The notes below the pieces were generated by a model that was not told where the DNA came from, made no database searches, and was given only the letters and a program-made list of their open reading frames with translations. The position numbers and the translations under genes are program-made. A stretch of DNA of 38,003 nucleotides from Mycobacteriales bacterium (GTDB lineage Bacteria > Actinomycetota > Actinomycetes > Mycobacteriales > QHCD01), in NCBI GenBank assembly GCA_036497565.1, contig DASXJE010000053.1:1-38003 (forward strand), read 5' to 3'. Below, one piece after another: positions 1 through 6,923 of this stretch. Each line of letters opens with the position of its first letter. The stretch's first letter is position 1.

Positions 1-204
1 CCGGCGGTCGTCGACCTCGGCGACCAGCCGCAACGACGCCGCCGACAACCGCCGCGCCGCCGTCTCCAGCACCTGCTGCAGGTCGAGCAGCTCCTCATCC
101 CCGCACCGCCACAACGCGGAACCGGCGAGCCCGTCGACCGCGGCCGTCAGGCAGCCGACCGCGTCCCACACCGGGTGTCCACCGGGACCCGAACTGCTGA
201 CCAT
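1..204 (-). CDS. DUF222 (13E12-type) protein, N-terminal fragment cut by window edge
   Basis: Sixty-eight codons are visible from an ATG at 204 to the window edge, still open. The peptide begins MVSSSGPGGHPVWDAV and continues with a helical stretch containing EELLDLQQVLETAARRL and ending LRLVAEVDDR. This looks like the N-terminus of actinobacterial DUF222 proteins, which usually carry a C-terminal HNH nuclease domain and occur in many copies per genome (13E12 repeat family). The HNH part would lie outside the window, so nuclease function cannot be checked. A GTG two codons upstream (208-210) is an alternative start. The family assignment rests on a short, moderately conserved stretch. Confidence 0.6.
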   Translation of the reverse strand, partial: MVSSSGPGGHPVWDAVGCLTAAVDGLAGSALWRCGDEELLDLQQVLETAARRLSAASLRLVAEVDDRR

Positions 205-216
205 GACCACACCATA
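205..216 (-). promoter_or_regulatory. Putative leaderless -10 box for the DUF222 gene
   Basis: Read on the minus strand, TATGGT (216 to 211) is followed by exactly six bases and then the ATG at 204. This is the spacing expected when transcription starts at the start codon. No convincing -35 hexamer is visible 17 bases upstream, so this is suggestive only. Confidence 0.35.
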
Positions 217-320
217 AACCGACCCACCGACAATTCTTCGAGCCCGGAAACCCCTGCCACACAAGAACTTTCCGTCACCCCAGAGTGGCTCACCGCAACG
301 CGATCAGTCGCAGTAAACCG

Positions 321-653
321 CTAGTCGCGTTTGGCAGCGCAGGCCACGCAACGGGTCGCCCAGGGCAGTGCATCGAGGCGTTCCGGAGCGATCGGGCCGC
401 CGCACCGGTCGCACGTGCCGTAGGTGTCTTCCTCGAGTTTCTCCTGTGCGCGGAGCACGTCGGCCAGCACTTCCTGCAGCCGGTCGTGCGCCGCGACCTG
501 CGACAACCGGTCGACCGCGACACTGGTCCCTTCCCCGATCCGCTTGCCGAAGGAGATCCCGCTCGGCTCGCTGGTCGGGAGAGCGAGCCGGGCCAGTTCG
601 GCCTCGAGCTCGGCTCGCTTGGCTGCCAGCACCGCCGCCACGTCGTCCGCCAT
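321..653 (-). CDS. DksA/TraR-family C4 zinc-finger protein
   Basis: A 110-residue protein starting at the ATG at 653; the frame stays open upstream but the upstream residues are not family-like. The first 75 residues are charged and helical, fitting the coiled coil of DksA/TraR proteins. The C-terminus has four cysteines, C81-x2-C84 and C102-x2-C105, in TYGTCDRCGGPI and TRCVACAAKR, which is the family zinc finger. The family includes RNA polymerase secondary-channel regulators and many small actinobacterial proteins of unknown role. The acidic tip residues needed for DksA-like action are not obvious here, so function should not be assumed. It is divergent from the amidase gene, with 40 bp between starts. 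Confidence 0.88.
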   Translation of the reverse strand: MADDVAAVLAAKRAELEAELARLALPTSEPSGISFGKRIGEGTSVAVDRLSQVAAHDRLQEVLADVLRAQEKLEEDTYGTCDRCGGPIAPERLDALPWATRCVACAAKRD

Positions 654-693
654 CCCTTCATGGTCGCACCGGGTCAGCGGGCATGCTGTGGGC

Positions 694-1884
694 ATGGCGG
701 ACCGTGCGGGAAGCGACCAGGCGGTCTGGCGGGTCGAGGGCAATCCGCTGGTGCGCGGCACCCCTGGCGGACCGCTCACCGGAACGACGGTGGCCGTGAA
801 GGATCTGTACGCCGTCGCCGGTCAGCGGATCGGCGCCGGCAACCCGACGTGGCTCGCCGGTGCGCCGGTCGAGGAGTCGAACGCCTGGGCGATCGATGCC
901 CTGCTCGCCGCGGGTGCCGACATCGCCGGCCTGGCGCAGACCGACGAGTTCGCCTACAGCCTGTCCGGGACCAACGTCCACTACGGGACACCACCGAATC
1001 CAGCGTCGCCCGGGCACATCCCCGGCGGGTCGTCGAACGGGCCGGCCAGCGCGGTCGCGCTCGGCCTGGCCGACGTCGGCCTCGGAAGCGACACCGCCGG
1101 GTCGATCCGGATCCCGGCCTCCTACTGCGGGCTGCTCGGGTTCCGGCCCACCCACGCGGCGGTGTCCACGACCGGCTTGCTGCCGCTCGCCCCCTCCTTC
1201 GACACCGTGGCATGGCTGGCCCGCGACGCCGCCACTCTCGCCCGGGTCGGCGACGTCTTGTTGCCCCAGGCCTGCGCCACGCCGCTGACGGTCGGTCTCC
1301 TCGCCGATGATCTCCTCGCGCTGGCCGACCCGGAGGTCGCAGCGGCAGTGGAATCGGCCGGCCGCAGCCTCGTCGGACCGACCGTCCGCAGCATCCCGTC
1401 GCTGTGCGAGGGCAACCTCGACGCCTGGCGGGCGGCGTTCCGGGCCGTACAGGGCGCGCAGGCGTGGCGGGCGAACGGGCCCTGGATCACCGAGCATCCC
1501 GGGGCGCTCGGGCCGGGGATCGCCGATCGCTTCGCGCAGGCCTCCCGTGTGAGGCCCGAGCAGGAGGACCGCGCCGCCGACATACTGCGTTCCGCCGCGC
1601 GGGCGCTCGCCGACCGGATCCCGCCCGGTACGGCGATCTTGCTGCCGGCGGCGAGCAGTACGGCGCCCGCGGCGCAGCTGAGTGCGGATCGCAAGGAGGC
1701 CATCCGATCGGGCACCGTCGCGCTGACCTGCCTGGCCAGCCTCGCCGGTCTCCCGGCAGCCGTCCTCGCCCGGCTCGACGTCCAGGGCGGGCCGGTCGGA
1801 CTCTGCGCGATCGCCGGACCCGGCCAGGACCGGGCGCTGCTCGACCTCGCGGTCGGTCAGGCGGCGACGACACCGACCCGGTGA
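694..1884 (+). CDS. Amidase-signature hydrolase, AMI1-like
   Basis: A 396-residue amidase-signature enzyme, hydrolysing carboxamides to acid and ammonia with a Ser-cis-Ser-Lys triad. From the ATG at 694 the residues are K36 (VAVKDLY), cis-Ser S113 (GGSSNG) and nucleophile S137 (GSDTAGSIR), with C145 in the PASYCG motif. As I remember it, these are the same numbers reported for Arabidopsis AMI1 (K36, S113, S137, C145), which supports this start and an AMI1-like subgroup. AMI1 converts indole-3-acetamide to auxin; that substrate is not shown for this protein. An in-frame GTG lies at 688. A CATGCT hexamer six bases before the ATG could be a weak leaderless -10. The 3' end overlaps the convergent BNR gene by 28 bp. 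Confidence 0.92.
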   Translation: MADRAGSDQAVWRVEGNPLVRGTPGGPLTGTTVAVKDLYAVAGQRIGAGNPTWLAGAPVEESNAWAIDALLAAGADIAGLAQTDEFAYSLSGTNVHYGTPPNPASPGHIPGGSSNGPASAVALGLADVGLGSDTAGSIRIPASYCGLLGFRPTHAAVSTTGLLPLAPSFDTVAWLARDAATLARVGDVLLPQACATPLTVGLLADDLLALADPEVAAAVESAGRSLVGPTVRSIPSLCEGNLDAWRAAFRAVQGAQAWRANGPWITEHPGALGPGIADRFAQASRVRPEQEDRAADILRSAARALADRIPPGTAILLPAASSTAPAAQLSADRKEAIRSGTVALTCLASLAGLPAAVLARLDVQGGPVGLCAIAGPGQDRALLDLAVGQAATTPTR

Positions 1885-3809
1885 GGCGGGCAGCTGCTCC
1901 GGGCAAGGGTGGCGCTGCCGGCGAACCTGGCCTGGTAGCTGACGGATACCCCGGGATGCGTCGTGACGTGGGTGAGCCCGCCGCTTCCGGTCCGAACCGT
2001 TGCCCGCGGCGCCCAGGTGCGCCCGTTGACGGACTGCCACAGCTGCACGGGGACGTTGACGATGCCCGCCCCGGACGTGGCGGCGACGAGACGTATTCCC
2101 ACGACCACCGGCCGTCCCGCGACCACGGTCGCGTGGTCGACGCTGAGCCGGATCGCCGTCTTCGCCATCATGCCGACGGCGGGCGACGGAGAGACCGATG
2201 CGCCCCAAGGCGCTGCCCGGGTGAAGCGCACCTGGTACCGGGTGTCCGCGCTCTGCCGCACCGTCCATTGCACCAGCCCGGTCGCGTCGGCCGTCACCGT
2301 CGACACCTCGCGGTACGGCTGGTTCGCGATATGGCTCCACAGCGAAAGCCGGCCATGGGCGACGACCGTGCCCTGGTAGCCCTGCACGACCCGGCCGCTC
2401 ACGGTCAGCGGTTGTCCCGGCGTGACCCCCGGCGTGGAGAGACTGATCCGCGTGGTGGTCGGAGCAGGCCCTGTGGTGAGCGCCCGGATCTGGGTCAGGA
2501 AATTGCCCTTCCAGTGGTCGTACCGGCCCGACATCCACAGGGCCTGGACGTCGCCGGGCGGTCCCCACGGGACGATCGGTCGGACGTTCTTCACCGGGGA
2601 GTCGGGGGTGAGGTCGACCGGCGCATCGAAATGCACGCCGCCGTCGGGGGTGTGCCAGCGCTGAATCCGCCACGCCTTCCCGGCCTCCCGGGACGTGTAG
2701 AGGGTGGACGGATCGTTCGGATCGAGGGTCAGGCCGCCGGAGTAGTCGGGCTCGCTGCCGGTCGACACGATCGATCCGCCGGCGGCGACGAATTCATTGT
2801 CCGTCCAGGCGGAACCCGTCCACCGGGTGTAGTGGTAGCGGTGGTCCGTGTCGGCGGGGGCCGAGCGCGGGAACGACGCGAACGCGATCACCGGGTGCCC
2901 GTCCTGACCGAAGGCGACACTGTGCACCCACGCCTTCCCGCCCGTCCCGGCCCCGTCGTAGGCCTTGGCGAGGCTCTTGGTGTGCACCGGTGCGGCCGGC
3001 AACGGGTTGCCCGGCTGCCGTGGACCGAGGGTCGCCAACGACCTCCCGTCGACGCTGTGCAGAACGCCGCCGCGGTAGATCAGCGCGTAGATCGAATTGG
3101 TCTTGACGTCCCGCGGGTGCCCGTCGGTGAAGGCGATGAGGATGCTGTCCGTGCCGTTGGTCGCGTACTTCGCATAGGGCCGGGCGAAGGATCCGGCGCC
3201 ATCGGGTACGGCGATGTCCTGCGCGTCCGACCAGTGCGCGAGGTTGGCATCGCTGCTCCACATCACGGCAGGACGGTTGTCCCCGGACCGGAAAAACAGA
3301 TACGTCCGGTGCTCTGCGGGGAGATATATGGGGTTGGCATAGGTGAATCCCTTACCCCCAGGGCTGTTTCTGCCGTCCACCGTCTTCTCCGGTCCGAAGG
3401 TGCTGATGTCCTCCGGGTGGACCGAGATCCGGTAGTACATCTGTGCGCCGCCGTGCTTGGAGTAGAAGACGGCGATCCGGCCGTCGGGCAGCACCTCGAG
3501 GCCGGGCGCGGCATGGTCGTCCGCCTGGAACTTCGGGTGCAACGTGGTGTGGGTGAGCGCCGCGGTGCCGTTGTCGAGGCTGACGACGTCGATGTCGCCG
3601 GTGGAGGTCACGTAGCCGACGTAAGTCCGGTCATGGGCGCCGACATAGTGGATGGCCCGGGGGTCCTGGAACCAGCACCACGCACCATCGGCGACCAACT
3701 CGCCATTCCGCGGAGCGGGGGCCGCGGCCGACGCCGTACTCGGTTGGACGGCGACGAGGGCGAGGAGTGCGAGGGCAGCACCGATCGCGCGGAGCCGTCC
3801 GACGGCCAC
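1857..3809 (-). CDS. Secreted BNR-repeat protein with C-terminal Ig-like domains (copy 1)
   Basis: A 650-residue exported protein starting at a GTG (3809), with GGGGG upstream. Residues 1-28 form a signal peptide: RLR, a hydrophobic core, then ASA before AAP. The first ~440 residues resemble the BNR-4 (BNR repeat-containing) beta-propeller family: GAWCWFQDPRA near residue 42, YVGYVTSTGDIDVVS, MYYRISVHPEDISTF, YLFFRSGDNRPAVMWSS and DYSGGLTLDPNDPS. Two Ig-like modules follow, one from about 445 to 540 (beginning TTTRISLSTPGVTPGQPLTV) and one from about 545 to 650. BNR-type propellers are often polysaccharide lyases or glycan-binding proteins; the substrate here is unknown. This is the complete copy of a duplicated pair (second copy at 4004-5740). 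Confidence 0.85.
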   Translation of the reverse strand: MAVGRLRAIGAALALLALVAVQPSTASAAAPAPRNGELVADGAWCWFQDPRAIHYVGAHDRTYVGYVTSTGDIDVVSLDNGTAALTHTTLHPKFQADDHAAPGLEVLPDGRIAVFYSKHGGAQMYYRISVHPEDISTFGPEKTVDGRNSPGGKGFTYANPIYLPAEHRTYLFFRSGDNRPAVMWSSDANLAHWSDAQDIAVPDGAGSFARPYAKYATNGTDSILIAFTDGHPRDVKTNSIYALIYRGGVLHSVDGRSLATLGPRQPGNPLPAAPVHTKSLAKAYDGAGTGGKAWVHSVAFGQDGHPVIAFASFPRSAPADTDHRYHYTRWTGSAWTDNEFVAAGGSIVSTGSEPDYSGGLTLDPNDPSTLYTSREAGKAWRIQRWHTPDGGVHFDAPVDLTPDSPVKNVRPIVPWGPPGDVQALWMSGRYDHWKGNFLTQIRALTTGPAPTTTRISLSTPGVTPGQPLTVSGRVVQGYQGTVVAHGRLSLWSHIANQPYREVSTVTADATGLVQWTVRQSADTRYQVRFTRAAPWGASVSPSPAVGMMAKTAIRLSVDHATVVAGRPVVVGIRLVAATSGAGIVNVPVQLWQSVNGRTWAPRATVRTGSGGLTHVTTHPGVSVSYQARFAGSATLARSSCPPHRVGVVAA

Positions 3810-3858
3810 GTGTACACCCCCATGCGGGCAGAGCCCGGAACACCACGTGCTGACTGGC

Positions 3859-3876
3859 GCCCGGCTTCGGCCGGGC
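3859..3876 (-). promoter_or_regulatory. Leader hairpin upstream of BNR copy 1
   Basis: GCCCGGC-TTCG-GCCGGGC is a perfect 7-bp stem with a four-base loop, 49 bp upstream of the BNR copy 1 start. The matching place upstream of copy 2 (about 5791-5809) keeps a weaker stem, GCCCG and CGGGC with a longer loop. It probably lies in the 5' untranslated region. A role in mRNA stability or attenuation is inference. Confidence 0.45.
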
Positions 3877-3949
3877 GACCAGCACTAGTCTTGTCCTTCT
3901 CACGCCGATGCGAGTGAAAACCGAGGTATCTCCCGAAGTATCAGTTTCG

Positions 3950-4031
3950 TGACCTGCCGCTCGGTGTCCAAGCGCTACGGCGACGTGGTCGCCCTCGACG
4001 AGATCACCTTCGACCTACTCGCCGGTGAGCT
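3950..4031 (+). pseudogene. 5' remnant of natA-like ABC ATPase gene
   Basis: Bases 3964-4031 match 6042-6109, the 5' coding part of the intact ATPase gene, and still translate as SVSKRYGDVVALDEITF then AGEL. The remnant lacks the real ATG and about the first 15 codons: compared with the intact copy, roughly 150 bp between 5890 and 6041 are missing. It ends at the duplication junction before the Walker A motif. Upstream, 3887-3960 matches 5816-5890, the intergenic part of the duplicated unit. It cannot make a functional protein. Its right end overlaps, on the other strand, the frameshifted tail of BNR copy 2. Confidence 0.85.
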
Positions 4032-5740
4032 CTGCCAGAGTTGTACGGGGATGCCGACGATGCCCGCCCGGAGGTGGCGGCCACGGTGCGAATGCCGACG
4101 ACGGCCGGCGACGGGGACACCGAGGCGCCCCACGGCGCGGCCCCTGCGAAGCGCACCTGATACCGGGTGTCCGCGCTCTGCCGCACGGTCCAGTGCGCCA
4201 GCCCGCCCGCGTCCGCCGTCACCGTCGACACCTCGTGGTAGGGCTGGTTCACGATATGGCTCCACAGCGACAGCCGTCCGTGGGCGACGTTCGAGCCCTC
4301 GAAGCCCTGCACCACCCGGGCGCTGACGGTCAGCGGTTGTCCTGGCCCGGCGGCCGGCGCGGAGAGACTGATCCGCGTGGTGGTCGGCTCCGGACCACTG
4401 GTGAGCGCCCGGATGTGGGTCAGGAAATCGCCCTTCCAGTGGTCGTACCGGCCGGACATCCAGAGGGCGTGGACGTCGCCGGGCGGCCCCGACGGAATGA
4501 CCGGTCGGATGTTCTTCAGCGGGGAATTGGGGGTGAGGTCGACGGGGGTATCGAAATGCAAGCCGCCGTCGGGGGTGTGCCAGCGCTGGATCCGCCACGC
4601 GCTCCCGGCCTTCCGCGAGGTGTAGAGGGCGGACGGATCGTTCGGGTCGAGAGTGAGGCCGCCGGAGTAGTCCGGCTCGCTGCCGGTGGACACGATCGAT
4701 CCTCCGGCGGCGGCGAACTCGTTGTCGGTCCAGGCGGAACCCGTCCACCGGGCGTAGTGGTAGCGGTGGTCCGTGTCGGCTGGGGCCGAGGATCGCGGGA
4801 AGGACGCGAACGCGATCACCGGGTGCCCGTCCTGACCGAAGGCGACGCTGTGGACCCACGCCTTCCCGCCCGCGTCCGCCCCGTTGTAGGCCTTCGCGAG
4901 GCCCTTGATGTGCACCGGTGCGGCGTGCAACGGGCTGCCCGGCCGCCGTGGACCGACGGTCGCCAGCGACTTCCCGTCGACGCTGTGCAGGACGCCGCCG
5001 CGGTAGACGAGCGCATAGATCGAATTGGTTTTGGCGTCCCGAGGGTGTCCGTCGGTGAAGGCGATGAGGATGCTGTCGTTGCCGTTCGTCGCGTACTTCG
5101 CATAGGGCCGGGCGAAGGATCCGGCGCCGCCTTCGGGTGCGGCGATGTCCTGCGCGTCCGACCAGTGCGCAAGGTTGGTATCGCTGCTCCACATCACGGC
5201 AGGACGGTTGTCCCCGGACCGGAAGAACAGATAGGTCCGGTGTTCTGCGGGCAGGTAGATGGGGTTGGCATACGTGAATCCCTTGTCCCCAGGGCTGTTT
5301 CGCCCGTCCACGGTCTTCTCCGGACCGAACGTGCTGATGTCCTCCGGGTGGACCGAGATCCGGTAGTACATGTGTTCGCCGCCGTGCTGGGAGTAGAAGA
5401 CCGCGATCCGGCCGCCGGGCAGCACCTCGAGGCCGGGCGCCGCATGGTCATCCGCCTGGAACCTCGGGTGCAACGTGGCGTGGGTGAGTACCGCCGTGCC
5501 GCTGTCGATGCTGACGACGTCGATGTCTCCGGTGGACGTCACATAGCCGACGTAGGTCCGGTCGTGGGCGCCGACATAGTGGACGGCACGGGGGTCCTGG
5601 ATCCAGCACCACGCACCGTCGGCGACCACCTCGCCGTCGCGCTGGGTCGGGGCGATCGCCGAAGCCGTACCCGGTTGGACCGCGACCGGGGCAAGAATCG
5701 CCAGCGCAGCAATCACCATGCGAAGTCGTCCGACAGTCAT
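4004..5740 (-). CDS. Secreted BNR-repeat protein, C-terminally truncated (copy 2)
   Basis: A 578-residue paralogue of the 1857-3809 protein. The ATG at 5740 aligns with the copy 1 start and begins MTVGRLRMVIAALAIL; the signal peptide again ends ASA near residue 28. The propeller region and first Ig-like domain are intact, with GAWCWIQDPRA, MYYRISVHPEDISTF and DYSGGLTLDPNDPS. The second Ig-like domain is destroyed. About 69 bp are deleted in frame after SPSPAV, then one base is missing (CCCGCCCGG where copy 1 has CCCGCCCCGG). The frame therefore shifts after VAATSG and ends 20 residues later in GRAHRRVGRR, inside natA-derived sequence. The conserved body suggests the protein is still made and exported. 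Whether the altered tail matters is unknown. Confidence 0.8.
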   Translation of the reverse strand: MTVGRLRMVIAALAILAPVAVQPGTASAIAPTQRDGEVVADGAWCWIQDPRAVHYVGAHDRTYVGYVTSTGDIDVVSIDSGTAVLTHATLHPRFQADDHAAPGLEVLPGGRIAVFYSQHGGEHMYYRISVHPEDISTFGPEKTVDGRNSPGDKGFTYANPIYLPAEHRTYLFFRSGDNRPAVMWSSDTNLAHWSDAQDIAAPEGGAGSFARPYAKYATNGNDSILIAFTDGHPRDAKTNSIYALVYRGGVLHSVDGKSLATVGPRRPGSPLHAAPVHIKGLAKAYNGADAGGKAWVHSVAFGQDGHPVIAFASFPRSSAPADTDHRYHYARWTGSAWTDNEFAAAGGSIVSTGSEPDYSGGLTLDPNDPSALYTSRKAGSAWRIQRWHTPDGGLHFDTPVDLTPNSPLKNIRPVIPSGPPGDVHALWMSGRYDHWKGDFLTHIRALTSGPEPTTTRISLSAPAAGPGQPLTVSARVVQGFEGSNVAHGRLSLWSHIVNQPYHEVSTVTADAGGLAHWTVRQSADTRYQVRFAGAAPWGASVSPSPAVVGIRTVAATSGRASSASPYNSGRAHRRVGRR

Positions 5741-5907
5741 GTGCACACCCCCACCCGGGTGGACCGAGAATGCCGTGAACCCAAAGCCGCCCGGTCCCGA
5801 GTCGGGCAACCAGCGCTAGTGTTGCCCTTCTCTGCGCAATTTGGGCGAAAACCGAGCTATCCGCCGAAGTATCAGCTTCGTGACGGCTCGCTCTGTACGG
5901 GCGGGCA

Positions 5908-5937
5908 GTCGAAATGGTTCGACACGGCCTCTACATT
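5908..5937 (+). promoter_or_regulatory. Palindrome and possible promoter upstream of natAB
   Basis: GTCGAA-ATGG-TTCGAC (5908-5923) is a perfect 6-bp-arm inverted repeat, followed by a -10-like TACATT at 5932-5937. A -35 spaced 17 bases upstream would fall inside the left arm, so the palindrome could be an operator for the exporter genes. The same stretch is deleted in the broken natA copy near 3960. No regulator gene is adjacent. Confidence 0.4.
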
Positions 5938-5993
5938 GGCCGAGGCGCACGGGTCCACAACACGGGTCGACAAACCAGACGAGGACGGGCTGC

Positions 5994-6923
5994 ATGACGG
6001 AATCGGCGATCGACGCCGACGCGCGGTTGGAGATCGACGCAGTGTCCAAGCGCTACGGCGACATAGTCGCCCTCGACGAGATCACCTTTGACGTACACGC
6101 CGGTGAGCTCTTCGGGTTCGTCGGTAGCAACGGCGCCGGAAAGACGACGACGATGCGGATCGCGCTGGGCGTGCTGGCCGCCGACTCCGGCGAGGTCCGG
6201 TGGAACGGGTCGCCGGTCACCCTCGAGACCCGCCGCCAGATCGGCTATATGCCGGAGGAACGCGGCCTCTACCCGAGGATGAAGGTCGGCGAGCAGCTGA
6301 TCTACCTGGCCCGCCTGCACGGCATGTCGACCGAGGCGGCCCGGCGGGCCATGGACTCGTGGACCGACCGGCTCGGTGTCGCCTCCCGCCGCGACGACGA
6401 GGTGCAGAAGCTCAGTCTGGGCAACCAGCAGCGGGTCCAACTGGCCGCCGCCCTGATCCACGACCCGCGGATCCTCGTCCTGGACGAGCCGTTCTCCGGC
6501 CTCGACCCGATCGCCGTCGACGTGATGAGCGAGGTGCTGCGGGAGCAGTGTGCGGCGGGCGTGCCGGTGGTGTTCTCCAGCCACCAGCTCGACCTCGTCG
6601 AGCGGCTCTGCGACCGGGTCGGCATCGTCCGCGGCGGCCAGATGGTGGCCTGCGGCTCGGTCGACGAGCTCCGCTCGGGCGGCACCACCCAGCTCGTTGT
6701 TGACGCGCCCGGCGCTCCCGAGACTTGGGCCGCCGGACTTCCGGACGTGACGGTACGAGGCCGGGAAGGCAGCGCGACCGTCCTCGATCTGGGCCCCGGC
6801 GCCGACGACCAACTGGTACTCAAGACCGCGCTCGCCTCCGGGCCGGTGCGGGAGTTCGCCCGCCGCCGGCCATCCCTGACCGAGCTGTTCCGCAACGTCG
6901 TGAGTGAAGGGGAAGCCGCATGA
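5994..6923 (+). CDS. ABC exporter ATP-binding protein, NatA-like
   Basis: A 309-residue nucleotide-binding subunit of an ABC-2-type exporter, starting at the ATG at 5994 with GAGGAC upstream. Walker A is GSNGAGKT (residues 44-51), the signature is LSLGNQQR as in NatA-type proteins, Walker B is ILVLDEPFSGLD and the switch region is VFSSHQLD. A C-terminal ~90-residue extension follows the ATPase core, also typical of this subgroup. The stop overlaps the next start by 4 bp (ATGA), so it is translationally coupled to the permease at 6920. NatA of Bacillus drives Na+ export, but related pairs export other substrates, so the cargo is not assigned. Its 5' end was copied by the duplication at 2036-6109. 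Confidence 0.93.
   Translation: MTESAIDADARLEIDAVSKRYGDIVALDEITFDVHAGELFGFVGSNGAGKTTTMRIALGVLAADSGEVRWNGSPVTLETRRQIGYMPEERGLYPRMKVGEQLIYLARLHGMSTEAARRAMDSWTDRLGVASRRDDEVQKLSLGNQQRVQLAAALIHDPRILVLDEPFSGLDPIAVDVMSEVLREQCAAGVPVVFSSHQLDLVERLCDRVGIVRGGQMVACGSVDELRSGGTTQLVVDAPGAPETWAAGLPDVTVRGREGSATVLDLGPGADDQLVLKTALASGPVREFARRRPSLTELFRNVVSEGEAA

Larger units (their letters stand above)
2036..6109. repeat. Diverged tandem duplication of BNR gene plus natA 5' end
   Basis: Two adjacent units match along their length: about 2036-4031 and 4032-6109. Each runs from the second Ig-like domain of a BNR gene, through its start and upstream region, into the 5' end of the natA-like ATPase gene on the other strand. 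The junction is visible near 4031: GCCGGTGAGCT on its left equals natA sequence ending about 6109, and CTGCCAGAG on its right matches BNR copy 1 at about 2034 (CTGCCACAG). The copies have diverged by substitutions and several deletions, so the event is not recent. The two BNR proteins remain alike at roughly nine residues in ten, judged by eye. Confidence 0.85.

Noticed and set aside
658-2673. A 671-codon minus-strand open frame across the amidase and BNR genes
   Set aside because: Composition is Arg/Gly/Pro-rich without domain pattern. It is antisense to the amidase and out of frame with the BNR gene, as expected from GC-rich codon bias.
1404-3917. An 837-codon plus-strand open frame
   Set aside because: Lies mostly antisense to BNR copy 1, with the low-complexity residue pattern of a shadow frame. 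A similar frame at 4025-6091 is antisense to copy 2.
2036-6109. Transposon-mediated duplication
   Set aside because: No inverted terminal repeats, transposase remnant or target-site duplication at the junction near 4031; only a base or two of shared sequence.
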